The notes under the pieces: generated by a model
The model's database searches: none
What the model saw: only the letters and a program-made list of their open reading frames with translations
What the model was told of the DNA's origin: nothing
Part shown: positions 1 through 8,095 of the stretch, piece by piece
Layout: each line of letters opens with the position of its first letter
How positions within the stretch are numbered: position 1 is the stretch's first letter
Assembly (NCBI GenBank): GCA_023416745.1
Contig: JAEZHF010000027.1
Coordinates: 1 to 23,379, forward strand
Source of the DNA: Bacillota bacterium
GTDB taxonomy: Bacteria > Bacillota > Clostridia > Christensenellales > SZUA-584
Length of the DNA: 23,379 nt
Direction of reading: 5' to 3'
Program-made: the position numbers and the translations under genes

Positions 1-302
1 CCGGTGGGCGGGTTGTAGGTCGCGCTCGTCCCAAAACCCACGACCGGTTTGTTGAGCATAATCAGACGGGACATCTCTTTGTACCGGTCAAAGTTGTATT
101 TAATGCTGCTGCTGAGGTTGGTCATCGCCGTCTCGCTGTTCGACACCGCATTGTCAATGGAAGCACGCACCATGATAACAACATATGACACTGTGAAGAT
201 CACGCAGAAAACCGAGAACAATAACAGAAAAAACCGCCAGGTCTTGCTTTTTAGGGAGTGTTCCTTATGTTTTGACTTGACTGACTGAATCAATGCTCTC
301 AT
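1..302 (-). CDS. Sensor histidine kinase, YesM-like, N-terminal part (cut by window edge)
   Basis: The reading frame stays open from the ATG at 302 to the left edge, giving about 100 residues with no stop. It has a basic N-terminus, one strong membrane segment at about residues 23-45 (FFLLLFSVFCVIF...), then an extracytoplasmic stretch with NSETAMTNLSSS and YKEMSRLIMLNKPV. This matches the start of YesM/LytS-type sensor kinases, which carry TM - extracellular sensor - TM - HAMP - His kinase; everything after the first TM is outside the window. An in-frame ATG lies 8 codons upstream, but only the ATG at 302 has a GGAG ribosome site (10 nt away). YesM/YesN pairs often sit beside CUT1 sugar ABC operons, as here, and sense the sugar or its binding protein. 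The kinase domain is not visible, so a methyl-accepting or other TM sensor is possible. Confidence 0.6.
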   Translation of the reverse strand, partial: MRALIQSVKSKHKEHSLKSKTWRFFLLLFSVFCVIFTVSYVVIMVRASIDNAVSNSETAMTNLSSSIKYNFDRYKEMSRLIMLNKPVVGFGTSATYNPPT

Positions 303-389
303 GCGGGGCGATCTCCAACAAGTCATGCAGTATGCATAATTATTTCCGGCCTCGGTGCGGTATACAGCGAAATAAGCAAACATGGCTGG

Positions 390-420
390 GCAGGCGCGAC
401 CGAAATATATCCGCGCCTGC
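390..420 (-). terminator. Hairpin after the sugar permease operon
   Basis: Perfect 9-bp arms GCAGGCGCG (390-398) and CGCGCCTGC (412-420) enclose a 13-nt loop. It lies 26 nt past the last permease stop. On the minus strand the following sequence is T-rich only in patches, so this may be a weak terminator or a processing/attenuation hairpin between the permeases and the kinase gene. Confidence 0.5.
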
Positions 421-445
421 AGCATGTCAGTGTGAAAACGAGCCT

Positions 446-1321
446 TTAGCCCTTGATAGCACCGGCACTCACACTCTCGTGAATCTTCCTGCTTAAGAAG
501 ATATACATGAGCAGCATCGGGAAGGTGGCCATCACCAGCGAAGCGCCGATCGGGCCCCAATCCCTCGTGTACGAACCGGATAACGTCTGTATGCCCACGG
601 TCAGTGTGCGAAATTCGGATTTGCTGATGAATATCACCGCAAACATCAGTTCATTCCATGCCTGGATAAACGTAAATATACCCACTGTGGCAATGGAGGG
701 GCGCATCATTGGAAATATAACATGTATGAATATACGCCAAACGCCGCATCCGTCGATGCAGGCTGCTTCGTCCAGTTCCCGGGGTATCTCCTGCATGAAG
801 CCGATGAAAATAAGTATGGCCACAGCCAGCGCGAACGCCGTATAGGGCACGATAAGCGATTGATATGAGTTTAGCATACCCAGCTTGGAAAGTACAATAA
901 AAATGGGCAGAATTGACGCATGGATCGGTATCGTCATGCCGAGTATCACGAAATGGTTGGCAACCTTGCGCCCCTTCCAGACCATTCGTGACAGCGCAAA
1001 GGCCGCCATCATGCCGATGATTGTCGTCAGCAAGATCGTCGCGCCGGTCACGATGATGCTGTTGAGGAAAAATCCGCCCAGATTATGCACGCCCAGAACG
1101 GTTTCATAATTAGACCACAGCCAGTTATTCGGAAGTCCGATCACGTTTTCACCAAAAATCTCCGCGTTGCTCTTCAATGAAAAGGTGAACATCCAGTACA
1201 GCGGGAATATGTTGATGATAAACCAGACGATCAGCAGCACATAAACAAGTGCTTCCTTGGTGAGGTATTTCTTCGGCATTCTGATATGGTTGGTATCCGG
1301 CTTGAACAGCTGCTGCAGCAC
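446..1321 (-). CDS. Sugar ABC transporter permease, MalG/CUT1 family
   Basis: One of two membrane subunits of a carbohydrate ABC importer (CUT1 family), which pairs with its neighbour to form the channel. The protein is 291 aa, the usual length. It has six hydrophobic segments and the EAA-loop signature (DEAACIDGCGVWRIFIHVIFP, about residues 184-204) that docks to the ATPase. MalG-type features include the N-terminal FPLYWMFTFSLK and the ending of short charged residues after VSAGAIKG. The start codon is GTG at 1321, directly after the TAA of the upstream permease; GGAGG eight bases upstream supports it and indicates coupled translation. No ATPase gene is present in the window; CUT1 systems commonly share one MsmK-type ATPase encoded elsewhere. 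Confidence 0.93.
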   Translation of the reverse strand: MLQQLFKPDTNHIRMPKKYLTKEALVYVLLIVWFIINIFPLYWMFTFSLKSNAEIFGENVIGLPNNWLWSNYETVLGVHNLGGFFLNSIIVTGATILLTTIIGMMAAFALSRMVWKGRKVANHFVILGMTIPIHASILPIFIVLSKLGMLNSYQSLIVPYTAFALAVAILIFIGFMQEIPRELDEAACIDGCGVWRIFIHVIFPMMRPSIATVGIFTFIQAWNELMFAVIFISKSEFRTLTVGIQTLSGSYTRDWGPIGASLVMATFPMLLMYIFLSRKIHESVSAGAIKG

Positions 1322-2203
1322 TTAGTCCACCTCCGTTTTGTATGATTTTCTGATGACGATCGCCAGCACCATGCACAGTATAATGAGCAGTATGGCGATC
1401 GCACTTCCCAGCCCGTACTGGTTTCTTAAAAACATGCGGGAGTATAGCAGGGTACTGGGCACTTCAGTGGCACGGGCCGGTCCTCCGCCGGTCAGTATAT
1501 AGATCATATCGAATATCTTGAGTGAACCTGTGACGGAGATGATCAGGCAGACGCGCAGCACCGGCTTTATCATCGGTATGATGATCTTTCTGTTGACCTG
1601 GGACTCCGTGGCACCGTCTATCAGCGCCGCTTCCTTGATCTCGTTGGGCACGCCTTGGATACCCGCATACATCAGCAGCATATGGTATCCGGTGAACTGC
1701 CACAGCGTTGGTATGAAAGCTGCGATCAGTGCCGTATCCCTGTTGCCGAGCCAGGCCGTTGTCCAGGATTCCAGCCCCGCTGCATTGAGGCCCATATTGA
1801 TAAGCCCGTATTCAGGGTTGTAAATCTTCAGCCACAGCTGGCCGATCACCACAGTCGACAGCAGCACGGGGATGAAATATACCGAAAGGAACATGCGGCT
1901 CCCACGCCTCCCCTTGGCCAGCAGCAGAGCCAGCAGCAGTGAAAACGGCAGCTGTATCAGAACGGACGCGAGCATGTATATGACCGCGTTAAGAAGCGCC
2001 TGAGGGAAGTTTACGGTTTTGTTCGTGAAGAGCTCAACATAGTTGTCCAGCCCGATAAACTCCATATCCGACATACCATCCCAGTCGTGCAGGCTGTAAT
2101 AACCGGACATGAGTATCGGAATAATGATAATGCCGACAAACAGAAGCACCGCTGGAAATAGAAACAAAATTATGGCCGGTTTGTTTCTGTATATCCTATT
2201 CAT
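1322..2203 (-). CDS. Sugar ABC transporter permease, MalF/UgpA-type CUT1
   Basis: The partner membrane subunit of the CUT1 sugar importer. It is 293 aa, begins with the typical short cytoplasmic head (NRIYRNKPAIILFLFPAVLLF), has about six membrane segments, and carries the EAA loop (EAALIDGATESQVNRKIIIP, residues 191-210). The conserved WDGMSDMEFIGLDNY block near residues 41-55 is typical of this family. The ATG at 2203 has AAGGA about 8 nt upstream. It follows the binding-protein gene after a hairpin-containing gap and abuts the second permease, so the order is binding protein - permease - permease. The substrate cannot be read from the permease; the neighbouring GH3 glycosidase suggests a plant-type oligosaccharide. 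Confidence 0.93.
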   Translation of the reverse strand: MNRIYRNKPAIILFLFPAVLLFVGIIIIPILMSGYYSLHDWDGMSDMEFIGLDNYVELFTNKTVNFPQALLNAVIYMLASVLIQLPFSLLLALLLAKGRRGSRMFLSVYFIPVLLSTVVIGQLWLKIYNPEYGLINMGLNAAGLESWTTAWLGNRDTALIAAFIPTLWQFTGYHMLLMYAGIQGVPNEIKEAALIDGATESQVNRKIIIPMIKPVLRVCLIISVTGSLKIFDMIYILTGGGPARATEVPSTLLYSRMFLRNQYGLGSAIAILLIILCMVLAIVIRKSYKTEVD

Positions 2204-2238
2204 GAGGCATTCCTTCCCTGTATAAATAACGTCTTAGT

Positions 2239-2275
2239 GCAGCGGCCTCCCGGTGATGCCCGGCGAGGCCGCTGC
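2239..2275 (-). other. Intercistronic hairpin between binding protein and permeases
   Basis: Perfect 11-bp arms GCAGCGGCCTC (2239-2249) and GAGGCCGCTGC (2265-2275) are extended by inner CCGG/CCGG arms (2250-2253, 2260-2263), giving a 15-bp stem with one bulged base. No T-run follows on the minus strand, so full termination is unlikely. In ABC operons such hairpins after the binding-protein gene commonly protect the upstream mRNA and lower permease expression; that role is inferred here. Confidence 0.7.
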
Positions 2276-2312
2276 GTAACGCTTACAATTTTTTATCTTA
2301 TAATTGTTCCAA

Positions 2313-3650
2313 CTACACGCCCAGCTGACCGGCCATGGTTTCAACGAATTCCTGAGGCGTGATGTCTCCCAGATAGAGCAGCTGCAGGTTTTCGAGATAC
2401 ACACCGGCATCCTCCGCTTCCATCAGCGTATCGAACCAAAGCGTGAAAGAGGTGGCATCCTGCACCAGAGCGGCGATTTCCTGTGTCTGCGCTCTCACTT
2501 CGCCGGCGTCGTAGTCCACCTGCCATGCGGCAATACCGCTGCCGGAGAGGTAAGCATACTTGGAGATGTTCTTGGAAATCTCGAACATGGCTTCAGCAGC
2601 CTCAGTGGGATACTTGGTGGAAGCCGATACCATCAGCGAGTCGGACGGGCCGCCCATGAAGTCTGTGATCTTCGCGTTGCTGGAGTTCAGCACGGGAATC
2701 GGCACGCAGCCAAAGGCATCAGCGTTGGGCGCTTTGGTATAAAAGTCGCTGACCATCCAGCTGCCCGTGATGTACATGGGCTCTTTGCCGTCGTAGAAGG
2801 TCTGCGTGGCTTCGTCGTTGTTCAACGCAATGGCGTCATCGCTGTATGCGCCCATGCTGACGAGCTGAGCAAACTTTGAAGACGCGTCAACGAAGTCAGG
2901 CGAATTGTAGCTGACCCCATCCTTGGTCAGGCATTTGTACAGGTTGTCGGGGCCCACGGACTTGAGCGTCAGCGCGTCGTGCGTCATCGCCAGGTTCCAG
3001 ATGTCCTTCGCGCTGATGCCGAACGGAACGATACCGTTGTCGATGAACTTCTGGCAGACGCTGACGAGCTCATCAAACGTGGTGGGGGCTTTGAGGCCGT
3101 ACTGTTCAAACATGTCCTTGTTGTAGAACAGCATAGAGACGTTCATCGTGTATACAGAACCGTATTTCTTGCCGCCATAGGTCAGGTTGGAGAGCATAAC
3201 CTCCGGCAGAGCGTCGGCGAATTTCGGATACACGTCGTCAACGGACAGTATGCGCTCTGCATCGACAAAGGACTGGGAGAACCCGCCGCCCCAGGTGAAG
3301 AAGATGTCCGGAAGCTCGTTGGCTGCGACAGCTGATTTCAGCTTGGTCTTGTACGATTCGTTTTCGAAGGTCTCATACTCGATCTTGACATTGGGATGAG
3401 CCTCTTCGTAGTCAGCAATCGCTTTGAGATACGGCTGATAGTAGTTGTCGCTTTCCGTCGCGATGCTCCACAGCGTCAGCGTGATCTGTTCGCCTTCCGG
3501 CGCTTCGAGTGCCGGATCTTCCTCAGTGGGAGCCGCCGTTTTGTCCTCTGCTGCCGGAGCATCAGTGGCCGGGGTTTCCTGCGGTGTTCCGCACGCGGTC
3601 AGCGGAATGATAATAAGCAGTGCCAGCAATAAAGCAATGACCTTTTTCAT
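2313..3650 (-). CDS. Extracellular sugar-binding lipoprotein of CUT1 ABC transporter
   Basis: Solute-binding lipoprotein (family 1 SBP, MalE/UgpB-like) that captures the sugar outside the membrane and hands it to the two permeases. The protein is 445 aa. It has a lipoprotein signal peptide MKKVIALLLALLIIIPLTAC with the lipobox LTAC, so C20 is the lipidated residue. A low-complexity linker rich in A, E, P and T follows (about 24-54). The mature core opens with ITLTLWSIATESDNY and includes the family stretch FNESYKTKLKSAVAANELPDI-like (here YETFENESYKTKLKSAVAAN) and a GSWMVSDF block near the middle. AAGGAGGAT sits 9 nt before the ATG at 3650. The start of the operon is marked by the promoter at 3741-3769. 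The sugar is unknown. Confidence 0.93.
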   Translation of the reverse strand: MKKVIALLLALLIIIPLTACGTPQETPATDAPAAEDKTAAPTEEDPALEAPEGEQITLTLWSIATESDNYYQPYLKAIADYEEAHPNVKIEYETFENESYKTKLKSAVAANELPDIFFTWGGGFSQSFVDAERILSVDDVYPKFADALPEVMLSNLTYGGKKYGSVYTMNVSMLFYNKDMFEQYGLKAPTTFDELVSVCQKFIDNGIVPFGISAKDIWNLAMTHDALTLKSVGPDNLYKCLTKDGVSYNSPDFVDASSKFAQLVSMGAYSDDAIALNNDEATQTFYDGKEPMYITGSWMVSDFYTKAPNADAFGCVPIPVLNSSNAKITDFMGGPSDSLMVSASTKYPTEAAEAMFEISKNISKYAYLSGSGIAAWQVDYDAGEVRAQTQEIAALVQDATSFTLWFDTLMEAEDAGVYLENLQLLYLGDITPQEFVETMAGQLGV

Positions 3651-3740
3651 GGCTTAACCATCCTCCTTAATTGTAATAGGGATGATATGATTGTATAAGT
3701 TAAAGGAAATACAGTAAATGTTATATCATTACCACTCAAC

Positions 3741-3769
3741 GTATTATTTTTACCCATACGGCTGTTCAA
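3741..3769 (-). promoter_or_regulatory. Promoter of the sugar ABC operon
   Basis: On the minus strand TTGAAC (3769-3764) and TAATAC (3746-3741) are separated by exactly 17 nt, a good vegetative-sigma match. It lies about 90 nt upstream of the binding-protein start. A second TTGACA (3820-3815) lies further upstream but has no convincing -10. Three ATACGG hexamers (3756-3761, 3804-3809 inverted, 3835-3840) surround it and may be regulator contacts. Confidence 0.6.
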
Positions 3770-3823
3770 AAGCACATATTTTACTTATGATGGTAAAATA
3801 AATCCGTATAATATTGTCAATAA

Positions 3824-3846
3824 GGTGCACCGGCATACGGCGCACC
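3824..3846 (-). terminator. Hairpin after the GH3 glycosidase gene
   Basis: Arms GGTGC (3824-3828) and GCACC (3842-3846), then an A/C mismatch, then CCG/CGG around a 5-nt loop. It sits 45 nt past the glycosidase stop and is followed on the minus strand by TTATT. It is a weak, imperfect terminator candidate separating the lacI-GH3 unit from the ABC promoter. Confidence 0.4.
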
Positions 3847-3890
3847 CGTCCGCTAAATGTCCCCTGTGTATTGTTATGACACACTTGGTC

Positions 3891-5981
3891 TCATATCATG
3901 ATATCTGTCTGCGCACATTTCAGGCCTGTCAACCTGAAGCTCAAAGGGTCAGGCTGGCTGACGCCTGCGTACAGCGTGAAGCGGCCGCTGTCCACAAAAC
4001 GCCGCCCAGAATCATCCACCACCTCGAAAGCGCCCGGCGGCAGCGCCATGACCACGCTCACGACCTCATCCTTTTTCAGGTGCATCCGCTTAAAGCCGCA
4101 AAGATTGTGATTGCTCACAGCCCACCGGGACTCATTGTCTTGGATGTACAGCTGAAAGACCTCGTCGGTATCATAGCCGCCCGTGTTTTCCGCGGTGAAA
4201 ACGGCGGTATCTGCTGCAGCATCGTAATGCAGGTCGCGGCAGACCACCTTTGAATACGTCAGCCCGTAGCCGAACGGATACAGTACGTTGTTCTGCGCGT
4301 AACGGTAGGTGCGGTTGTTCATGGAATAATCGTCGAACGGCGGTAGCAGCTCAGCGGTTTCGTAGAACGTGACCGGCAGCTTGCCCGACGGGGAAACCAC
4401 ACCAAACAGTATGTCAGCCAGCGCCCGGCCGCCCAGCTGCCCCGGATACCACGCATGTATCACAGCGTTCGCGGCATCCGCTTGTGCGTTTACCGCACTG
4501 CCGCATGCCACCACCACCACGGTCGGCTTGCCCACGGCCAGCACCTTCTCAATCAATGTCCGCTGGCTGGCTGGCAGCTGCAGATCCGGCTTGTCGCCCG
4601 AAGCGAATGCGTTGCCCGTGTCGCCTTCCTCGCCCTCAATCGTGGCATCCAGCCCCACGCACAGCACCACCACGTCGGAGTGCTCTGCCACCGTCACCGC
4701 CTCCGCATAGCCGTCGCCCGGCTGCGACAGCGGCTGCAGCTGATCCTTGAACAGATGACAGCCCTCCGCGTAGTACACACGCCCGTCAAAAGCCGCGCGG
4801 ATGCCGTCGAGGAAGGTGACGTATTCGTCGGCTGTGCCATAGTAGTTGCCTCGGAGCGCGTCGATGCTGGCCGCATTGGGACCGATCACGCCGATGGATT
4901 TTAGTGCATGACGATTCAGCGGCAGCAGCCCGTCGTTTTTCAGCAGCACCATGGACTTGTGTGCGCATTCCAGCGACAGCGCCTTATGCTCGGGGCAGCT
5001 CACCACCTCGTAGCCGATAGTGTCATACTCGCAGGCATCGTCCAGCATGCCCAGCCGTGCTCTTGTGCGCATCAGACGCACGGCGGAACGCGTCAGGTCG
5101 TCTTCCGAGATCAGCCCTTCCTTCAGCGCCACCAGCAGCTGCAGATACGTGTTGCCGCAGTTGCAGTCGCAGCCCGCTTTGAGCGCCACAGCGGCGGATT
5201 CGGGTGCGGTCGCGGTCACCATGTGGTGCGTGTGAAAATCGCGTATCGCCCAGCAGTCGGAAACGAAGTAGCCGTTAAAGCCCCACTCATTCAGCTTGCC
5301 CATCAGATACCGGCTGGCGCAGGCGGGTTCGCCGTTCAGCCGGTTGTATGCGCCCATCACGCCCTCCACGCGCGCTTCTGTGACCAGCGCTTCAAACGCG
5401 GGCAGATACGTCTCATTCAGATCCTTTTCGGAAATGACGGCATTGAAGCTGTGCCGCGTCGCCTCGGGTCCGCTGTGTCCCGCATAGTGCTTGGCGCACG
5501 CCGCTGCCATCAGGTACTTGCCGTTGCCCTGCAGCCCCTTCACAAAAGCCACACCCAGCCGCGCCGTCAGATACGGGCATTCTCCGTACGTCTCCTGACC
5601 GCGTCCCCAGCGCGGATCGCGGAATATGTTGATGTTGGGCGTCCACATCGTCAGCCCCTTGTAGATGTCCCGGTCGCCTTGTTTGCGGCTCGCGTTGTAT
5701 TTCGCGCGTGTTTCCAGCGCGCAGACCCGCGCCACTTGAAACAATAAGCCATCGTCGAACATGGCCGCCAGCGCGATGGCCTGCGGGAACATTGTGGCCG
5801 TACCGGCCCTCGCGACGCCGTGCAGCGTCTCGTTCCACCAGTTGTATTCGGGCAGCCCCAAACGCTCCACCGCGATGGAATCATAGCGAAGCTGCCCTGC
5901 CTTCTCCTCCGCCGTCATCAGTGATACTATCGCCTCCGCCCTCTCCTGAGGGGTCAGTTCCGGGTTTCTGTGTTTTTCCAT
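3891..5981 (-). CDS. Glycoside hydrolase family 3 (beta-glucosidase/beta-xylosidase)
   Basis: Retaining exo-glycosidase that removes terminal beta-linked sugars from oligosaccharides. It is probably intracellular, as there is no signal peptide. The 696 aa match the three-domain GH3 layout. A TIM-barrel domain (about 20-310) carries NWWNETLHGVARAG, WTPNINIFRDPRWGRGQE, KHYAGH (164-169) and the nucleophile in FVSDCWA (D242). An alpha/beta sandwich (about 340-540) carries the EGEEGDTG acid/base-region loop (449-456). A fibronectin-III-like tail follows PFGYGLTYS. The NWWNE...HGVAR start is typical of the beta-xylosidase-like branch, but the substrate is not proven. Its ATG overlaps the TAA of the lacI-type gene by one base (TAATG), with AGGAG nine bases before, so the two are cotranscribed and coupled. 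The product probably works on sugars brought in by the adjacent ABC transporter. Confidence 0.95.
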   Translation of the reverse strand: MEKHRNPELTPQERAEAIVSLMTAEEKAGQLRYDSIAVERLGLPEYNWWNETLHGVARAGTATMFPQAIALAAMFDDGLLFQVARVCALETRAKYNASRKQGDRDIYKGLTMWTPNINIFRDPRWGRGQETYGECPYLTARLGVAFVKGLQGNGKYLMAAACAKHYAGHSGPEATRHSFNAVISEKDLNETYLPAFEALVTEARVEGVMGAYNRLNGEPACASRYLMGKLNEWGFNGYFVSDCWAIRDFHTHHMVTATAPESAAVALKAGCDCNCGNTYLQLLVALKEGLISEDDLTRSAVRLMRTRARLGMLDDACEYDTIGYEVVSCPEHKALSLECAHKSMVLLKNDGLLPLNRHALKSIGVIGPNAASIDALRGNYYGTADEYVTFLDGIRAAFDGRVYYAEGCHLFKDQLQPLSQPGDGYAEAVTVAEHSDVVVLCVGLDATIEGEEGDTGNAFASGDKPDLQLPASQRTLIEKVLAVGKPTVVVVACGSAVNAQADAANAVIHAWYPGQLGGRALADILFGVVSPSGKLPVTFYETAELLPPFDDYSMNNRTYRYAQNNVLYPFGYGLTYSKVVCRDLHYDAAADTAVFTAENTGGYDTDEVFQLYIQDNESRWAVSNHNLCGFKRMHLKKDEVVSVVMALPPGAFEVVDDSGRRFVDSGRFTLYAGVSQPDPLSFRLTGLKCAQTDIMI

Positions 5982-7006
5982 TATTCACGCTCCTGACCGA
6001 TATGCCTGCAGCTGCTGCCGATCAACAGCTGCGGTTCCAATATAATATTCTCCGGCTCATTGCTGCTGCCCAGACGGAGTATCTGCTTGATCAGACACTC
6101 AGCCGCTTTCGCCCCCATGCCGGTGGTGTCCTGACGGATGGTCGTGAGCCGCGGGGTAAACAGCTGGGTAATCTCGATACCGTCAAACCCCACAATTGAG
6201 ACATCGCCCGGCACGGAAAGCCCGGCATCCTGCACCGCTTTGATGGCGCCTATTGCGCTGTAGTCGTCGCTTGCGATCACGGCGGTAGGCCGCTCGCTGC
6301 GCTTCAGCAGCTCCCGCATCGACCGGTATCCTCCCTCAAGGGAATAGTATCTGGATTCTATCAGATCGCCCGGCTCCAGCCGCTGTGCTCTGAGTGACAT
6401 CGCTTTTTCCAGGCTTTTAATGCGCGCGCGGGTGATGTATTTGTCTTCTCCGTGCATATATACTATGCGACGGTGTCCGAGACCATACAGATGGTTGTAC
6501 AACAGCGACATGCTTTTGTCGCAGTCCGTCATCACACAGGCGATGGACGCGTCCGAATAGTCTATGGCGATCTTGGGCAGGTCGCTTTCCATCAGCTCGG
6601 TTGTTTCCTTCGACGCATGGTTGGAGTTCACAATAAAGACACCGTCCGCTTTCCGGTAGCGGCAGTGACCGTAATAGCTGAGCCCCATCTTGCCCACCTG
6701 GTTGGATATGAATACGATGTCGTAACCGTGCCGTTCCACCACGCTTTTAAAGCTCTCGATGATGCCCGCGAACAGATAATGGCGCAACCCCATCTCAGAC
6801 CCGTCTTGGCACAGCACACAGATCGTCCATGTGCGGTTCTGGCTGAGGCCTTTGGCGCGGCCGTCAGGAATATAATCCAGCAAGCTGGCCGCCTGCCGAA
6901 CCTTGTTTCTTGTGCTCACACTGACATCGGGAGCTCCGCTTAGCGCCTTGGATACCGTGGCGGGAGATAACCCGCAGGATTTGGCTATATCATATATTGT
7001 TGCCAT
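5981..7006 (-). CDS. LacI-family transcriptional regulator
   Basis: Sugar-responsive DNA-binding protein of 341 aa, the normal LacI/GalR length. The N-terminal helix-turn-helix is ATIYDIAKSCGLSPATVSKA (residues 2-21), followed by the hinge region (about 47-58, PDGRAKGLSQNRT) and a periplasmic-binding-protein-like effector domain ending near GPQLLIGSS-type residues (here LEPQLLIGSSCRH). ATG at 7006 is preceded by AAGGTG. It is the first gene of a two-gene unit with the GH3 glycosidase. A perfect palindrome with a central CG, typical of LacI-family operators, lies between its promoter and its start codon, so negative autoregulation of both genes is likely. The effector is inferred to be a sugar released or imported by this locus. 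Confidence 0.94.
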   Translation of the reverse strand: MATIYDIAKSCGLSPATVSKALSGAPDVSVSTRNKVRQAASLLDYIPDGRAKGLSQNRTWTICVLCQDGSEMGLRHYLFAGIIESFKSVVERHGYDIVFISNQVGKMGLSYYGHCRYRKADGVFIVNSNHASKETTELMESDLPKIAIDYSDASIACVMTDCDKSMSLLYNHLYGLGHRRIVYMHGEDKYITRARIKSLEKAMSLRAQRLEPGDLIESRYYSLEGGYRSMRELLKRSERPTAVIASDDYSAIGAIKAVQDAGLSVPGDVSIVGFDGIEITQLFTPRLTTIRQDTTGMGAKAAECLIKQILRLGSSNEPENIILEPQLLIGSSCRHIGQERE

Positions 7007-7016
7007 GATTTCACCT

Positions 7017-7032
7017 TCGAAACCGGTTTCGA
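7017..7032. promoter_or_regulatory. LacI-family operator (16-bp perfect palindrome)
   Basis: TCGAAACCGGTTTCGA is fully self-complementary and has the A-A-C-CG-G-T-T core style of LacI-family operators. It begins 11 bases upstream of the lacI-type start codon and lies at about +5 to +20 of the predicted transcript, a roadblock position. No second copy was found in front of the ABC operon or elsewhere in the window. Confidence 0.8.
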
Positions 7033-7043
7033 TATTTTAATTG

Positions 7044-7072
7044 ATAATATCACAAAGTCTTCCCCCTGTCCA
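7044..7072 (-). promoter_or_regulatory. Promoter of the lacI-type/GH3 operon
   Basis: On the minus strand TGGACA (7072-7067) and TATTAT (7049-7044) are 17 nt apart. The predicted start site near 7037 places the operator palindrome immediately downstream. Confidence 0.65.
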
Positions 7073-7121
7073 TAGACACAGCGCCACAATTTACAAAATC
7101 AGCCTGTTCGGTGTTCTCTTC

Positions 7122-8075
7122 TCATTTGCTCAAGCCATCCCGCAGACGGATACATACGGCATCGATCATATTCCTGCTCTGCAGTGCGTCCCGCCACTCC
7201 TGAGGTATGCCGCTTTCGCGATAACAGAGCCCGGCCAGTCCGCCGGCGACCGCCGCAACGGTGTCCGTGTCCTCTCCGAGATTAACCGCTTTGAGCACGC
7301 ACGCGCTATAGGATGCCGTGGTCAGCAGGCACCAGAAGGCAGCCTCCAGCGTGTCCACCACGTAGCCGCTGCTCCTGATATCATCCTCGACCAGCGCAGC
7401 AAGGCCGCCGTCCAGAACCCGGCTGAAGCAGCTGAGTTCACTTTTGTGTGCCGCGGTGTGTTCGTAATAAGCCGCTGCGTACGCCGCACCTTGCCTGATG
7501 GCGTCGCTCACGCTGTCACCATCTATCAGCCGCACCGCCGTATGCGTATAGATGCCGCACGCGACATGGCAGCGCGGATGGCTGTGGGTCAGTGAAGAGG
7601 CCTGATGCACAATATCCATGCATTCTTCAGAAGCGATATCCGTGCCGTATCTGTTGAACAGAAAAAAGGCGGTGGGCAGCGCCCGCATCAGCGAACCGTT
7701 GCCGCAGTCATGCTCTGCGCAGCCGCCGCAGCACAGAGGCTCCGTGCCGCCGCAGTAGCGGCCCACTGCCCGCGACGTCGCGCCTCCGACATCGAAAGCC
7801 TGCCCAAACGGCGTGTATTCGCCTTCTTCTGCCCAGCGCCGGAACCGCTCCATCATGTCGGCAAAATCAAGGCCGTTCGCCAGGCTGTCCGCGGCGCACA
7901 GCGTCATGCTGGTATCGTCCGACCATGTCCCCTTGGGCTGGTTATAAGTGCCGTAACCGCGCATATCCGTCACCGGATGGGCTTTAAGCTCGCGGCGGCT
8001 GCGGAATTCCACCGGCACGCCCAGCGCGTCCGCAACGGCCAGCCCCATTATGCCGTCCCTGATGTAATGTGACAT
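7122..8075 (-). CDS. ADP-ribosylglycohydrolase (DraG/ARH family)
   Basis: Dinuclear-metal hydrolase family that removes ADP-ribose from proteins or small molecules. The protein is 317 aa. Family metal-site motifs are visible: GTWSDDTSM (49-57, acidic pair D53-D54), the middle GNGSLMRALP (125-134), and the C-terminal GEDTDTVAAVAGGLAG (267-282, D269 and D271). The start at 8075 (MSHYIRDG) is preferred over one 10 codons upstream because GAGGTGA lies 4 nt before it. No ADP-ribosyltransferase partner is visible in the window, so it is more likely housekeeping or nucleotide metabolism than an antitoxin. The natural substrate is unknown. Confidence 0.92.
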   Translation of the reverse strand: MSHYIRDGIMGLAVADALGVPVEFRSRRELKAHPVTDMRGYGTYNQPKGTWSDDTSMTLCAADSLANGLDFADMMERFRRWAEEGEYTPFGQAFDVGGATSRAVGRYCGGTEPLCCGGCAEHDCGNGSLMRALPTAFFLFNRYGTDIASEECMDIVHQASSLTHSHPRCHVACGIYTHTAVRLIDGDSVSDAIRQGAAYAAAYYEHTAAHKSELSCFSRVLDGGLAALVEDDIRSSGYVVDTLEAAFWCLLTTASYSACVLKAVNLGEDTDTVAAVAGGLAGLCYRESGIPQEWRDALQSRNMIDAVCIRLRDGLSK

Positions 8076-8095
8076 GAAATCACCTCGCTGAATAA

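Noticed and set aside
3651..3890. Second LacI operator in the ABC promoter region
   Set aside because: No GAAACC/GGTTTC palindrome is present; the ATATCATGATAT palindrome at 3893-3904 is inside the GH3 stop region and unlike the operator.
4908..5747. 279-codon plus-strand frame opposite the GH3 gene
   Set aside because: It is a mirror frame of a GC-rich, fully conserved GH3 coding region and shows no recognisable protein pattern.
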